Shown: positions 50,819 to 61,808, numbered from the stretch's first letter. The stretch is DNA of 64,000 nt from Pseudomonadota bacterium (GCA_027618995.1 JAQCGO010000001.1:181203-245202), one strand, 5' to 3'. The notes: generated from the sequence alone by a model not told the origin. Translations and numbers: made by a program.

Positions 50819-51823
50819 ATGGATTCGATGATCGTCATCTGTTTTCGCGGAACGATCACGCTGCTCATGCTTATGGCGTTAAACGGCTGCTATTACCTGC
50901 AGGCGGCGCGCGGTCAGATGGAGATTGTCCGCAAGCGCGAACCGATTGCAGACGTCATGGCTGCAGACGGAACGACGCCGGAGCTCGGCGCACGCCTGCA
51001 GCTTGTTGCGGAGGCCAGGCAGTTTTCGATTGACGAGCTCGGGTTGCCCGACAATGACAGCTATCGGAGCTACGCGGACCTGGAGCGCGACTATGTGATC
51101 TGGAACGTTATCGCGGTCCCCGAGTTTTCCCTGCAGGCGAGGACCTGGTGCTATCCGATAGTGGGCTGCGTCAGCTATCGCGGTTATTTCTCCAAAGACG
51201 CGGCGCAAAAGTTGGCCGACGAACTGCGACGCGATGGATTCGATGTCGCATTCGGCGGCGTGGTCGCTTACTCGACGCTGGGCAAGCTCAAGGACCCGGT
51301 ACTGAGCACGATGATGCACTGGGGCGATGCGGACCTCATCGCGGTCATGTTTCATGAGCTGGCCCACCAGGTGCTCTATATCAAGGATGAAACCGGGTTC
51401 AACGAATCCTTTGCCACCGCGGTGGAGGAGTTCGGCATGCAACGCTGGCTGCAAAGCCGCCATCAGCCGGACGAACTTGCGGTGTGGCACGACCGCCGCG
51501 AATTGCGCGAACAGTTCGCTGCTTTGATTGCGGCGACGCGCGCGGACCTGGAGGACTTATACGCGAGCCCTGCCGACGACGCGGTCAAACGACAAGGAAA
51601 GCAGGAACGCCTGGCGCAGCTGACGGACTCGGCGAAGGCGCTGTTCGCGGAAAACGGATCGGCCGCGCCCGACTGGCTGGATTCTGAACTCAACAATGCG
51701 CGGTTGGTAGCGTCGACGCTGTACGAGGGGCGTCTGCCCGAATTCCGCACGCTACTGCTCGAGTGTGAGAATGACCTGGTGTGCTTTTACAATGCGGCCA
51801 GAAAACTCGCCGATTCGATCTGA
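50819..51823 (+). CDS. Putative zinc aminopeptidase (COG4324-like)
   Basis: FHELAHQVLYIKDETGFNESFATAVEEFG. Confidence 0.9.
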   Translation: MDSMIVICFRGTITLLMLMALNGCYYLQAARGQMEIVRKREPIADVMAADGTTPELGARLQLVAEARQFSIDELGLPDNDSYRSYADLERDYVIWNVIAVPEFSLQARTWCYPIVGCVSYRGYFSKDAAQKLADELRRDGFDVAFGGVVAYSTLGKLKDPVLSTMMHWGDADLIAVMFHELAHQVLYIKDETGFNESFATAVEEFGMQRWLQSRHQPDELAVWHDRRELREQFAALIAATRADLEDLYASPADDAVKRQGKQERLAQLTDSAKALFAENGSAAPDWLDSELNNARLVASTLYEGRLPEFRTLLLECENDLVCFYNAARKLADSI

Positions 51824-53766
51824 GGAAGTTCAGTCGAGAGCCTGCGCATTTCACCGGTCAGGCGCCAGTGGAATATCGTCTCGGCCGCCAGAACTCTGCG
51901 CACGTAGTTACGGGTCTCGTTGTAGGGAATATTTTCGATCCAGATTCGCGCATCCTGTGCGCCGGAATCCGGCAACCATCGATCGACCCGACCCGGGCCG
52001 GCATTGTAAGCGGCGGTAGCGAGCACGCGGTTACCCCCGTAACGTTCAGCCATCTGTCCAAGGTAGGCGGTGCCAAGGCGGATGTTGCTTGCGGGGTCGG
52101 TCAAGGTGCTGAGGCCCGCATAGGGCAGGCGTATTTCGCGCGCCACTTGCTGGCCGGTTGCGGGCATGAGTTGCATCAGGCCAATCGCTCCAGCACTCGA
52201 CTGGATGTCCGGCATGAACAGGCTTTCGCTGCGAGCGACGCCATAGGCCCATGGCGATGGAATTCTGGCAGTCGCTGCGAACTGCTCAAACGATTGGGTA
52301 TAGGGGAGTGGGTAGCGGAGCAACAGATTATCCTGGCTGCCGACATTGGTAACAGTTGAAATAGCTCGCGAGTGCCAACCCCAGCGATGCGCCAGTTTGG
52401 CGGCCTGCATTTTCTATTCAGGGGGCAGGTAGGCAATGACCGTTTCCCATTCCGAGCGGCCGCGACCATCCAGGCCGACCAGGTGCAATTCGCGCGCGCG
52501 AATGAGATCGGCGCGATTGGCTAGTGCCTCGATGTCGGTTTCATTCGTCGCAAACTCGTCCTCATCGAGCGCATAGTCCAGGCCGAGTTCGTCGGCCGCC
52601 AGAAAACCGTAATAGCTGTGCGTTGTCGCCAGTTCGGACAGCGCAAGATCGGCGCCGGCGTCGGGTCCCCGGCGACGCAATGCGATGCTGTACCAGTAAC
52701 GCCATTCTTCGCTTTTCTGCTCAGCGCTCGACATCTGGCTGATATCTGCCATTAGCCTGTCCCAGTTCTGCGATTGTAGACTGGTGCGTGCCCGCCAACG
52801 AGACACTTCGTCATCCTGCGCCGCAACCGGCAGTTGTGTGAGGCGCGAATAGGCGTCGGGGAGTCGGTCACGCGCAGTCCACAAAGCGATGTGGCGCGCC
52901 GTGCGAATTTCCTGTTCGGCCGAAAAGCCATGCAGTGTGTTCAGTTGTTGCCAAAGGTCGGAAGCCGTAATGGGACTGCTGAAAGTGAGGCGTTCAATGG
53001 CGTAGACCAGTTGCTTGCGCATGACCGGGTCACTTTTCCAGTTCAAATGTCGTCGAACGGACCGCTCCGGGTCATTCTGCGCGCTGAGCCACTGCGACGC
53101 GATGTCGACATGCTGCTGACTAATGGAGCGAGCCAGCCACCGGGCGCGCGAAAATTCTTTCGCATCGGTAGCCAGGTCGAAACGCTTAAGGTATTCGGCT
53201 GGTCCAAGCAGCTGGTTCGACTCAAGGTAGTCAAAGACCGGGTCACATTCTTCGACCTGGCTGCCGCCGACGAGCCAAAGATCGAGTGCACGCTTCGTAA
53301 TACGCTGCGTACGACCGGCCTGAATCTCAGCCTGCAGCGCGCGACAATCCAGTTCGGCGATATCGAGCCCCTGATAGTACTGCTGGTAGATGCTCAGGTA
53401 ATCGTCCAGATCGCCGGTCGCGGCAAGCTGCAATGCGTAGCGATAGCGTAGTTCGCGAGCCGGCTTGAGAATGCCGTATTGATGGAGAAACGCTTCTATC
53501 TCGGCTTGTGGGGCTGTCTTAATGTTTGCCCGAAACCACGTAGCGCGCAGATCCGGCCATAGTGGGTAGCGCCGCAGACTGTCCTGATCCGCGGCGCTGA
53601 GATTGCTGACTGCCGCCCAGTTACCGCGTTCGACATCGACATAGACCTGTTTGAACAGTTCGCGCTGCTCGTCGATGTCCGCGCAAAATGCCACTGCGGT
53701 GCAGCCTATTGCGGCTGCGGTCAGGCCGAAACGGAAAAGGACTGCGGCGGATCGAGTCAGAGGCAT
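51787..53766 (-). pseudogene. slt: Soluble lytic murein transglycosylase with an in-frame TAG stop
   Basis: N-terminal ORF 53766-52414 and C-terminal SLT domain ORF 52410-51787 share one frame, separated by TAG at 52416-52414. Confidence 0.85.
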
Positions 53767-53783
53767 GCGCGTTGAAGTTCAGG

Positions 53784-55136
53784 TCATCGAATCTGTAGCA
53801 ATATAGCGCGATCACCCCGTTGTACAAGCAGAAACAGTCTGCTGCTGGCGGCAGCAATTGCCGCGAGATCTTCGAGCTTGCGCACGTCGCGTCGGTTCGC
53901 GGCGCTGATGATATCGCCGGCCTGTAGTCCGCGCTGCGCCGCGGGGCTGTCCGGGACTACGCTGGTGACCTCGATTCCGCGGCTCGACGTCGTTGATGCC
54001 GCCGCAAATTCTGCGCCGACCAGCCCTGGGTGAATGTCGACACCCGACGTCGGTATCACGGATCGCTGCGCCTGTTGTCGCAACGTCGCTGTCGTCGTCC
54101 TCGTCTCGGTGCCGCGTACATACTTGATGTCCACTTGCTCTCCCGAGCCCTTTAAACCGATTGCATTGCGCAGTTCGGCGGCACCCGAAATTTTTTCCTT
54201 GTTAACTTCAACGATGATGTCATCGACGTGTAGTCCTGCTTCTTCGGCGGCCGATCCGGGTTCAACCATTGAGATCAGCGCGCCGCTGTCCACGTCAATT
54301 TCAAGCGCTTTGGCGATTTCCCGGTCAATCGTCTGGATCGACACGCCCAGGAGGCCGCGTCGAACCTCGCCGAAATCGAGCAGTTGCCGCATGACCGAGC
54401 TCGCAATGGTGGCCGGTACTGCGAATCCAATGCCGACATTGCCACCCGAACGGCTGATGATTGCAGAATTGATGCCGACCAGTTCGCCACGCATGTTGAC
54501 GAGAGCGCCGCCGGAGTTGCCCGGATTGATGGACGCATCGGTCTGAATGAAATCCTCGTAGCCGGTGCTGTTGATACCGGTGCGTCCCAGGGCACTGACA
54601 ATTCCCGATGTGACGGTATGCCCGAGCCCGAACGGATTGCCAATTGCGAGTACGAAATCGCCGACACGTACGATTTCCGAGTCGCCTATTGGCATTTCGG
54701 TAAGTCCGTCGCTGTCGACTTTGAGGACAGCGATGTCGGTCGCGGCATCCGAGCCAACAATTTCTGCGTCCAGAATCTCGCCGGTGATCAGCGAAACCTG
54801 GATCTCATCCGCGCTTTCGACGACATGATGGTTGGTCAGGATGTAGCCGCGCCCGGCATCGACGATAACGCCTGAACCGGCACTCGCGACCTCACGCGAA
54901 CCGCCGTAATTATCCGGAATGCCGAAGAAACGGCGAAACGCGTCGTCGCCGAACGGTGAGCTTTGGCTGACTGTCTGGCTGACCCGAATATTTACGACCG
55001 CCGGCGTTACGCGCTCGACGAGCGGCGCCAGGCTGGGCAGTGGCTCGTCGTTAACCTGAGCGGGCAGGGCAGCTGCCACCGCGCCGCCAACCGCCAGCAA
55101 AATTGCAGTCAGAAAAAGTCGGGTTCTTGATTTCAT
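53784..55136 (-). CDS. Do/DegQ-family serine endopeptidase with PDZ domains
   Basis: YILTNHHVVESADEIQV, TDIAVLKVD, DASINPGNSGGALVN. Confidence 0.96.
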   Translation of the reverse strand: MKSRTRLFLTAILLAVGGAVAAALPAQVNDEPLPSLAPLVERVTPAVVNIRVSQTVSQSSPFGDDAFRRFFGIPDNYGGSREVASAGSGVIVDAGRGYILTNHHVVESADEIQVSLITGEILDAEIVGSDAATDIAVLKVDSDGLTEMPIGDSEIVRVGDFVLAIGNPFGLGHTVTSGIVSALGRTGINSTGYEDFIQTDASINPGNSGGALVNMRGELVGINSAIISRSGGNVGIGFAVPATIASSVMRQLLDFGEVRRGLLGVSIQTIDREIAKALEIDVDSGALISMVEPGSAAEEAGLHVDDIIVEVNKEKISGAAELRNAIGLKGSGEQVDIKYVRGTETRTTTATLRQQAQRSVIPTSGVDIHPGLVGAEFAAASTTSSRGIEVTSVVPDSPAAQRGLQAGDIISAANRRDVRKLEDLAAIAAASSRLFLLVQRGDRAILLQIR

Positions 55137-55276
55137 CGGATTCCTCGCGGTTACTCTAGTCAGAATATTGCGTGCGCATTATCCCACTGGGTCGGGATGC
55201 ATTAAAACAAGGATGCCCGGCAGCAACCTATCGTCGCATCCGGGTATCCAGGAGTGTTGCCTGTGGCGCAGAGCGA

Positions 55277-55669
55277 TCAGGCCGCGTCGACAATGATGCG
55301 ACGCGCTTGTATGGCAGCCTGCTTGGGGATCGAGATCTCGAGAATGCCGTTCGAGCATTTCGCGGAAATGGCCTCAGCGTCCGCCGTGTCCGGTAGTGCG
55401 AAGCGACGCAGAAAGCGACCCGCAGCGCGCTCGTAGCGTGCTACGCCCGCGATCTCACTGCGCCCTTCACTCTGCCGCTCTCCGGCAACGCTCAGGATAC
55501 CCTTTTCCATACTGACTTCGATATCGGCTGGATCGACGCCCGGCAGATCAGCGCGCACGACGAATCGATCTTTTTGCTCAAGAATATCAACGGCGGGCCC
55601 CCATCTACGCGGGCTGTCCTTGTTGATCCTGTCGACCAGCGACAAGGGTTCAAAACGTACCAAGCTCAT
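55277..55669 (-). CDS. Hsp20/alpha-crystallin family small heat shock protein
   Basis: DRFVVRADLPGVDPADIEVSMEKGILSVAGER. Confidence 0.95.
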   Translation of the reverse strand: MSLVRFEPLSLVDRINKDSPRRWGPAVDILEQKDRFVVRADLPGVDPADIEVSMEKGILSVAGERQSEGRSEIAGVARYERAAGRFLRRFALPDTADAEAISAKCSNGILEISIPKQAAIQARRIIVDAA

Positions 55670-55833
55670 CTATTTTCTCCTTAAGATTAAATTTGCGTTG
55701 CCTCGAATCGCCATAGCGCCAGGGCTTGCTTGTTAGCTTTAATGTGGACGGAGAGTTTGATTTCAAGGCAAGAACCGGTGGTTTTCGGGGTGTTTCAGGT
55801 GTTAAATAATGGCTGGCGGCGTTTGACTAAATG

Positions 55834-55849
55834 CCACTAGATATAGTGA
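55834..55849. promoter_or_regulatory. Candidate NrdR box
   Basis: CCACTAGATATAGTGA resembles the acaCwAtATaTwGtgt consensus. Confidence 0.45.
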
Positions 55850-55970
55850 TTTTTTTGTTTTACGAAAGTGCCATTTTTTTTGCTATGTTTTTAATGTGAT
55901 TATTGCGGTAAGTTATGTAAGTTATTGGTATTAAAAATAAAAAGACCCAACAGAAAATTCTTGCAAACCC

Positions 55971-56028
55971 TTGACAGTCGTCCGATTCGGGCATAATCTT
56001 GTGCACGTTCGGACACAACATCTTGTGT
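55971..56028 (+). promoter_or_regulatory. nrdJ promoter with overlapping NrdR-like box
   Basis: TTGACA (55971) and CATAAT (55992-55997), then palindrome ACACAACATCTTGTGT (56013-56028) near the expected +1. Confidence 0.6.
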
Positions 56029-56172
56029 CCATTTACAGAAGGAAAAGAGGCCGTTTCTGGCACTCGCCGCGCGGGTACACAAAAGCGGTGAGCGGGTCTT
56101 ATTTTCTTCAAAAAAAGTGCTGCAGCGCAGTTATCAGGGGTCTCCTATCGGAGAAAAGGGAGAGAAAAGGGC

Positions 56173-58326
56173 ATGAAGTCTGCCGTACATCGGGACGAAC
56201 ACACGGTTACCGACATCGAATTTCAAGCAGCGTCGTTGGATATTTGGGATGCGAAATATCGACTGACAGCGAAAGATGGGCAAAAACTGGATGAGACGAT
56301 TGACGACACCTACAAGCGTGTCGCGAAGGCACTGGCCAGCGTTGAAGTCGAGTCTAAGCGAGATGAGTTTTATGCGAAGTTTCTGTGGGCGTTGCGCAGC
56401 GGCGCGATACCGGCTGGGCGCATAATCTCCAACGCGGGAGCGAATGAGCATAAGCCAGCGACGTCAACCATCAATTGCACCGTGTCCGGAACGGTCGGCG
56501 ATTCGATGGACAATATTCTCAATAAGGTGCATGAAGCCGGGCTGACCCTCAAAGCCGGCTGCGGCATTGGTTATGAGTTCTCGACCCTGCGACCGAAAGG
56601 TGCCTATGTGACCGGCGCCGGTTCCTACACATCGGGTCCGCTGTCGTTCATGGATATCTACGACAAGATGTGTTTTACGGTTTCGTCAGCGGGTGGCCGG
56701 CGCGGCGCGCAGATGGGCACGTTTGACGTTGGCCACCCCGACGTCCTGGAATTCATTCGCGCGAAGCGAGAGAACGGACGACTGCGCCAGTTCAACCTGT
56801 CGTTGCTGGTCAGCGACGAATTCATGCAGGCCGTGATTAACGAGACCGACTGGGAATTGGCCTTTCCGGTTACACAGAAAGAAGTCGGCGCCGAGAATCT
56901 GGATCTCAATGATCGGAGTCAGTTTGTCTGGCGTGAATGGCCCGAGGGACGTAACTACGTGAGCGATGCGCGCGGCCTGGTGGCGTGCAAGATCTACAAG
57001 ACATTGCCGGCGCGCCGTGTCTGGGACCTGATTATGGCGTCGACGTATGATTTCGCCGAACCCGGGTTCGTGTTGATCAACAAGGTCAACGAGATGAACA
57101 ATAACTGGTTCGACGAGAATATTCGGGCGACCAATCCCTGCGGTGAGCAACCGCTGCCACCGTACGGGTCCTGTCTGCTGGGATCCGTGAACCTGACCCG
57201 TTTCGTTCTCGACCCGTTCACGGATGAAGCGCGTTTTGACTGGGAATCGTTCCGCAAGGTTGTCAAGACGTTCACTCGCATGCTCGACAACGTGGTTGAG
57301 ATCAACGGCCTGCCGCTGCCACAGCAGCGCAACGAGATTCAGAGGAAGCGGCGGCATGGCATGGGATTCCTTGGCCTCGGGTCGACGACCACGATGTTGC
57401 GCATGCGGTATGGCGATGAGCAGTCGATTGCGTTCACCGAGGAAGTCGCGAGGCAACTGGCGTTGGCTGGTTGGGAGGAAGCTCTCGAACTGGCTCAGGA
57501 AAAGGGCCCCGCTCCGATCATGAACGAGCAGTTCGAAGTAACCGAGGCCATGTTACGCAAGCGCCCGGAAATGGCCGCGGACGGCTACCAGGTGGGCGAC
57601 AAGGTCGCGGGGCGCATCTTGCACGCGCGTTACAGTCGTTACATGCAGCGGATAGCGGCAGAGGATCCGGCATTGGTCGATGCGCTGGCCGAGGTTGGCG
57701 CGCGCTTTACGCACCACAGTTCGATCGCGCCGACCGGCACGATCTCGCTCTCGCTCGCCAACAATGCCAGCAATGGCATCGAGCCGAGTTTCGCGCACCA
57801 TTACTTTCGAAACGTCATTCGCCAGGGCAAGAAGACGAAAGAAAAAGTTGATGTTTTTTCGTTCGAATTGCTGGCCTACCGCGAACGAGTCAATGCGGCG
57901 GCAATGCCGAATGGGGCGGCCGAAGAGGCGCGCAATAATCTGCCCGACTATTTCATAACGGCGGAAGACATTTCGCCGAAATCGCACGTCGATATTCAGG
58001 CGGCGGCACAGAAGTGGGTCGACTCGTCGATTTCCAAAACCGCGAATGTGCCGACTGACTTTGCGTACGAGCAGTTCAAAGACGTCTATCTGTACGCGTA
58101 TCAACAGGGTCTGAAGGGATGTACGACGTTCCGTTTTAACCCGGAAGCATTCCAGGGCGTACTGGTCAAAGAGAAGGACCTGAAAAATACGGTATATACG
58201 TTCGAGCTGGCAGACGGTTCGAAGGTTGCGCTGAAAGGCGATGAGGAGATCGAATACGATGGCGAGGTGCATACGGCCGCCAATCTCTTCGATGCACTGA
58301 AAGAAGGTTATTACGGAAAATTCTGA
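56173..58326 (+). CDS. nrdJ: Adenosylcobalamin-dependent (class II) ribonucleotide reductase, catalytic part
   Basis: GRIISNAGANEHKPATSTINCTVSGTVGDSMD, NPCGEQPLPPYGSCLLGSVNLTRF, SSIAPTGTISL. Confidence 0.95.
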   Translation: MKSAVHRDEHTVTDIEFQAASLDIWDAKYRLTAKDGQKLDETIDDTYKRVAKALASVEVESKRDEFYAKFLWALRSGAIPAGRIISNAGANEHKPATSTINCTVSGTVGDSMDNILNKVHEAGLTLKAGCGIGYEFSTLRPKGAYVTGAGSYTSGPLSFMDIYDKMCFTVSSAGGRRGAQMGTFDVGHPDVLEFIRAKRENGRLRQFNLSLLVSDEFMQAVINETDWELAFPVTQKEVGAENLDLNDRSQFVWREWPEGRNYVSDARGLVACKIYKTLPARRVWDLIMASTYDFAEPGFVLINKVNEMNNNWFDENIRATNPCGEQPLPPYGSCLLGSVNLTRFVLDPFTDEARFDWESFRKVVKTFTRMLDNVVEINGLPLPQQRNEIQRKRRHGMGFLGLGSTTTMLRMRYGDEQSIAFTEEVARQLALAGWEEALELAQEKGPAPIMNEQFEVTEAMLRKRPEMAADGYQVGDKVAGRILHARYSRYMQRIAAEDPALVDALAEVGARFTHHSSIAPTGTISLSLANNASNGIEPSFAHHYFRNVIRQGKKTKEKVDVFSFELLAYRERVNAAAMPNGAAEEARNNLPDYFITAEDISPKSHVDIQAAAQKWVDSSISKTANVPTDFAYEQFKDVYLYAYQQGLKGCTTFRFNPEAFQGVLVKEKDLKNTVYTFELADGSKVALKGDEEIEYDGEVHTAANLFDALKEGYYGKF

Positions 58327-58334
58327 GCAATCCA

Positions 58335-59042
58335 ATGATTACTATAGACAAGAAAATAGTCGGCTACGCAGTGTCACAGGTGCAAGCCGAGCAAAAGGCC
58401 GAAAAGCCCGAATACAAACGCGAGGGCGGCGGCGGCAGTCGCGCCGAAGTTATTCGCATGCACGAGAAGCTGGAGCGGCCCGAGATGCTCGTCGGATCGA
58501 CCTACAAGGTCAAGACGCCGATCTCGGATCATGCGATGTATGTGACGATCAACGACATCGTATTGAATCAGGGTACCGAGCATGAGAAACGGCGACCGTT
58601 CGAGATCTTCATAAATTCAAAGAATCTGGATCACTACCAGTGGATTGTTGCGCTCACCCGGATCATCTCCGCGGTCTTTCGCAAAGGGGGTGACGTCGCG
58701 TTTCTGGTCGATGAGCTCAAGGAGGTTTTTGATCCGCGCGGTGGGTATTGGCAGCCGGGTGGCAAATTCATGCCGTCAATTATCGCCGAGTTGGGCTACA
58801 TCGTTGAGAAACATCTGATCGCGATCGGGCTGCTGGTCAAACCTGGTTTGAATGAGAGCCAAAAAGAATTTCTGCAGAAAAAACGGGCCGAGTATGAGGA
58901 GGGCCGCAAGCAACAGGATGCGTTTTCCAAGAGCGCTTATCCGGAAGGCGCACAGTTGTGCCCAAAATGCAGCACGGCGGCCGTCATCATGATGGATGGC
59001 TGCAAAACCTGCCTCTCCTGCGGCGATTCCAAGTGCGGGTAA
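58335..59042 (+). CDS. NrdJb-like C-terminal partner of split class II RNR (TSCPD/Cys-rich tail)
   Basis: GSTYKVKTPISDHAMYVTINDIV, C-terminal CPKCSTAAVIMMDGCKTCLSCGDSKCG. Confidence 0.88.
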   Translation: MITIDKKIVGYAVSQVQAEQKAEKPEYKREGGGGSRAEVIRMHEKLERPEMLVGSTYKVKTPISDHAMYVTINDIVLNQGTEHEKRRPFEIFINSKNLDHYQWIVALTRIISAVFRKGGDVAFLVDELKEVFDPRGGYWQPGGKFMPSIIAELGYIVEKHLIAIGLLVKPGLNESQKEFLQKKRAEYEEGRKQQDAFSKSAYPEGAQLCPKCSTAAVIMMDGCKTCLSCGDSKCG

Positions 59043-59073
59043 GCACCAGAGGCGAGTAGCCCTCGCATAGCCT

Positions 59074-60339
59074 GTGCGCATTCTCTACAGCCTGCTCACT
59101 TACCTGCTGCAGATTCCGGTAGCAGCATACTGGTCGGTGCGGGCTATCGGCAACAGCACTTACCGACATGGCATGGGCCAGCGTTTCGGATTCGGTTACC
59201 CGAAGATGCAGCGCTGCATCTGGATTCACGCGGTATCGGTCGGCGAAGTACAGGCTGCCGCGCCGCTGATACGGGAATTGAAGCGTCGATTTCCAAATCA
59301 CCCTTTGTTGGTTACGACAGTAACGCCGACCGGCGCGGCGCGTGTCAAAGCGCTCTTTGCCGGCGCGGTGGAGCACTCGTACACCCCGTCCGAATTGCCG
59401 CCCGCGGTGAACCGTTTTTTCGAGTCGACCAATCCGCAGCTTGCCTTGATCATGGAAACGGAGATCTGGCCGAATCTGTATCAGGGCTGCGGTGTGCGCG
59501 AGATCCCATTAATTCTTGTCAGCGCACGAATATCGCCGCGATCGCTGCGAGGCTACGCAAGAGTCCTGCCGTTGTTTCGCGAGACCCTGTCGCACGGCAT
59601 CATTATCGCAGCGCAAAGCAAAGCGGACGCCGACCGTTTTCGCTCGCTGGGTGCGAGCGCCGTCAGAACCTGGGTCATCGGCAATATCAAATTCGATATT
59701 GAGCTGGCCGCCACGCTGGTCAGCGACGGACAAAGACTGCGCCGGCAGCTATTCGGTGAGCGGCCGATCTGGATCGCGGCGAGCACGCACGCCGATGAGG
59801 AGCAGCAGGTACTGGATGCTCATGCGTCGCTCTGCGCTCGTTTTCCCGACCTGCTACTGGTGCTCGTGCCGCGCCATCCGGAGCGATTTCGTGACGTCGC
59901 AAAGCTCATCGAACAGCGAGAACTTGCCTATGTCAGCAGAACCAACGGGGCGATGTGCGATTCGGCCTGCGCCGTTTATCTTCTCGACACGATGGGCGAA
60001 TTGCCTTTGTTCTACGCAGCCAGCGACATAGCGTTTGTTGGCGGAAGCCTCGTGCCGATTGGCGGGCACAACATGCTCGAACCGGCTGCTCTCGGTTTGC
60101 CCGTGATCAGCGGGCCACACGTTTTCAACGCGCTGGAGATTGCGGAAATGTTCGTCGAGAACGGCGCTTGTCACGTGGTCACGACGGCCGACGAACTCGC
60201 GGCTGCCGTAGCGAATCTGATCAAGGACCCCGAAGCGGCTCGGCGTGCCGGAGAACAGGGCCGGAAAATCGTCGCCGAGAATCGCGGCTCGCTCGGTAAG
60301 TTGCTCAGCCTGCTCGAGCCACTGATCGGCGAGTACTGA
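59074..60339 (+). CDS. waaA: 3-deoxy-D-manno-octulosonic acid transferase
   Basis: CIWIHAVSVGEVQAAAPLIREL, LALIMETEIWPNL, IAFVGGSLVPIGGHNMLEPAALG. Confidence 0.97.
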   Translation: MRILYSLLTYLLQIPVAAYWSVRAIGNSTYRHGMGQRFGFGYPKMQRCIWIHAVSVGEVQAAAPLIRELKRRFPNHPLLVTTVTPTGAARVKALFAGAVEHSYTPSELPPAVNRFFESTNPQLALIMETEIWPNLYQGCGVREIPLILVSARISPRSLRGYARVLPLFRETLSHGIIIAAQSKADADRFRSLGASAVRTWVIGNIKFDIELAATLVSDGQRLRRQLFGERPIWIAASTHADEEQQVLDAHASLCARFPDLLLVLVPRHPERFRDVAKLIEQRELAYVSRTNGAMCDSACAVYLLDTMGELPLFYAASDIAFVGGSLVPIGGHNMLEPAALGLPVISGPHVFNALEIAEMFVENGACHVVTTADELAAAVANLIKDPEAARRAGEQGRKIVAENRGSLGKLLSLLEPLIGEY

Positions 60340-60362
60340 GTGCCGCCCCGCGTCAGTCGCGC

Positions 60363-61808
60363 CTAACTGGTGCCCTCAGTCGCAATTTTTTCTTCCGGAG
60401 TCGGTCGAGCGACAAGCCAGCGATCGATCGCTTCGAGGTCCGCAATACTCAGATCGCCCGCTGCCTGCTTGAGGCGCAGGTAATTCATCAGGTAATCGTA
60501 ACGAGCCTGATAGAAGAGGGTGATCGCGCGATACAGCGCAAACTGCGAATCGAGGACATCGACAATAGTACGGGTACCGACATCAAAACCTGCCTGGGTT
60601 GCCTCCAAAGCCGTCGTGCTGGACTGGACGGCCTGCTGCAGCGCCTCGACACGACTTTTCTCGGATAACACGCCCAAATAGGCGTCACGGGTCTGCCGTT
60701 CCGTCTCGCGAGTGACACGCTGCAGTTGCTCACGCGCCGCACTGTGCAGATAAACTGCCTCGCGAACATTGGAGCGATTGGCGCCGCCACTGAAGATCGG
60801 AATATTGAACTGAATACCGATGCTGTCGCGGTCAAAGTCGCTGTCCGCGTCAAGGAAACCGAAATCGTTGTTGTTTCTCGATGCGTCGGAGTTGCTATTG
60901 CCGGTAGCAGCAACAAAATCGATCGTTGGATAATAGCCATTGCGCCGGAAAGAAATTTCGTCGCGCGCCAGTTGTTCGTCAAGGCGACTTGAGACGAGTG
61001 CGAGGTTTTGTGCAAAAGCTGTGTCGACCCAGCCGGATTCGCTGGCGGGCTCGGGCGTGCGCAGCGGCAGGTCATCGCTCGGCGCCGACAGTGAGCCCAC
61101 ATACTCGCCGGTAATTTCGCGTAAAGATTCGCGCGCGGTTGCCAGCGAGCGCTTGGCTCCGATTTCATCGGCTACCGCCTGGTCATGCGCGGCCTGTGAC
61201 TCCTGTACGTCAGTAATCGCAATCAGACCGACCTCAAAGCGTTGCTTGGCCTGCTCAAGTTGTCGCGCAATCGCCTGCCGATTGGCGTGTAATGAGGTCA
61301 GCCGATCCTCCGCCGCGAGCACACCGAAATAGCCTTGCCCAACGCGAATGACCAGGTCCTGCTGCGCGGCCTCGCGATCAGCTTCTGCTTTGGCGACGAT
61401 CTTGTCGGCACGACGCAAGCCGACGATCTGATCCCAGCGGAACAGGCTTTGGCGCAGGCTGAACTGCCAGTTCGTCGTTTCATCGCGCAATTCGGATGAG
61501 AACGGTACCGGTGTGACCGTGATGTCGCCCGTAACCGGATCGACAGTGATGTCATTACCCGTGCCTGAACCGGATATATTTGACTTGGTCCAGTCACCAC
61601 CGAAATCCACCTGTGGCAGCAGCAAACTGCGTGCCTTTGGTTCAGCTTCGAGCGCTGCCAGCCGCCGAGCTTCAGCTTCACGAATTCGCGGATCGCTCTG
61701 TAGCGCCTGCTGGTAGATCTGCAGCAAAGAGTCGGCGTGGACCGGTCCGGCCATGCCAAGTGTGCTGATAGAAATCAGTAAGATATTGATGTATTTGATG
61801 TTTTTCAT
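60363..61808 (-). CDS. tolC: TolC family outer membrane efflux protein
   Basis: SLLQIYQQALQSDPRIREAEARR, GTRTIVDVLDSQFALYRA. Confidence 0.94.
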   Translation of the reverse strand: MKNIKYINILLISISTLGMAGPVHADSLLQIYQQALQSDPRIREAEARRLAALEAEPKARSLLLPQVDFGGDWTKSNISGSGTGNDITVDPVTGDITVTPVPFSSELRDETTNWQFSLRQSLFRWDQIVGLRRADKIVAKAEADREAAQQDLVIRVGQGYFGVLAAEDRLTSLHANRQAIARQLEQAKQRFEVGLIAITDVQESQAAHDQAVADEIGAKRSLATARESLREITGEYVGSLSAPSDDLPLRTPEPASESGWVDTAFAQNLALVSSRLDEQLARDEISFRRNGYYPTIDFVAATGNSNSDASRNNNDFGFLDADSDFDRDSIGIQFNIPIFSGGANRSNVREAVYLHSAAREQLQRVTRETERQTRDAYLGVLSEKSRVEALQQAVQSSTTALEATQAGFDVGTRTIVDVLDSQFALYRAITLFYQARYDYLMNYLRLKQAAGDLSIADLEAIDRWLVARPTPEEKIATEGTS

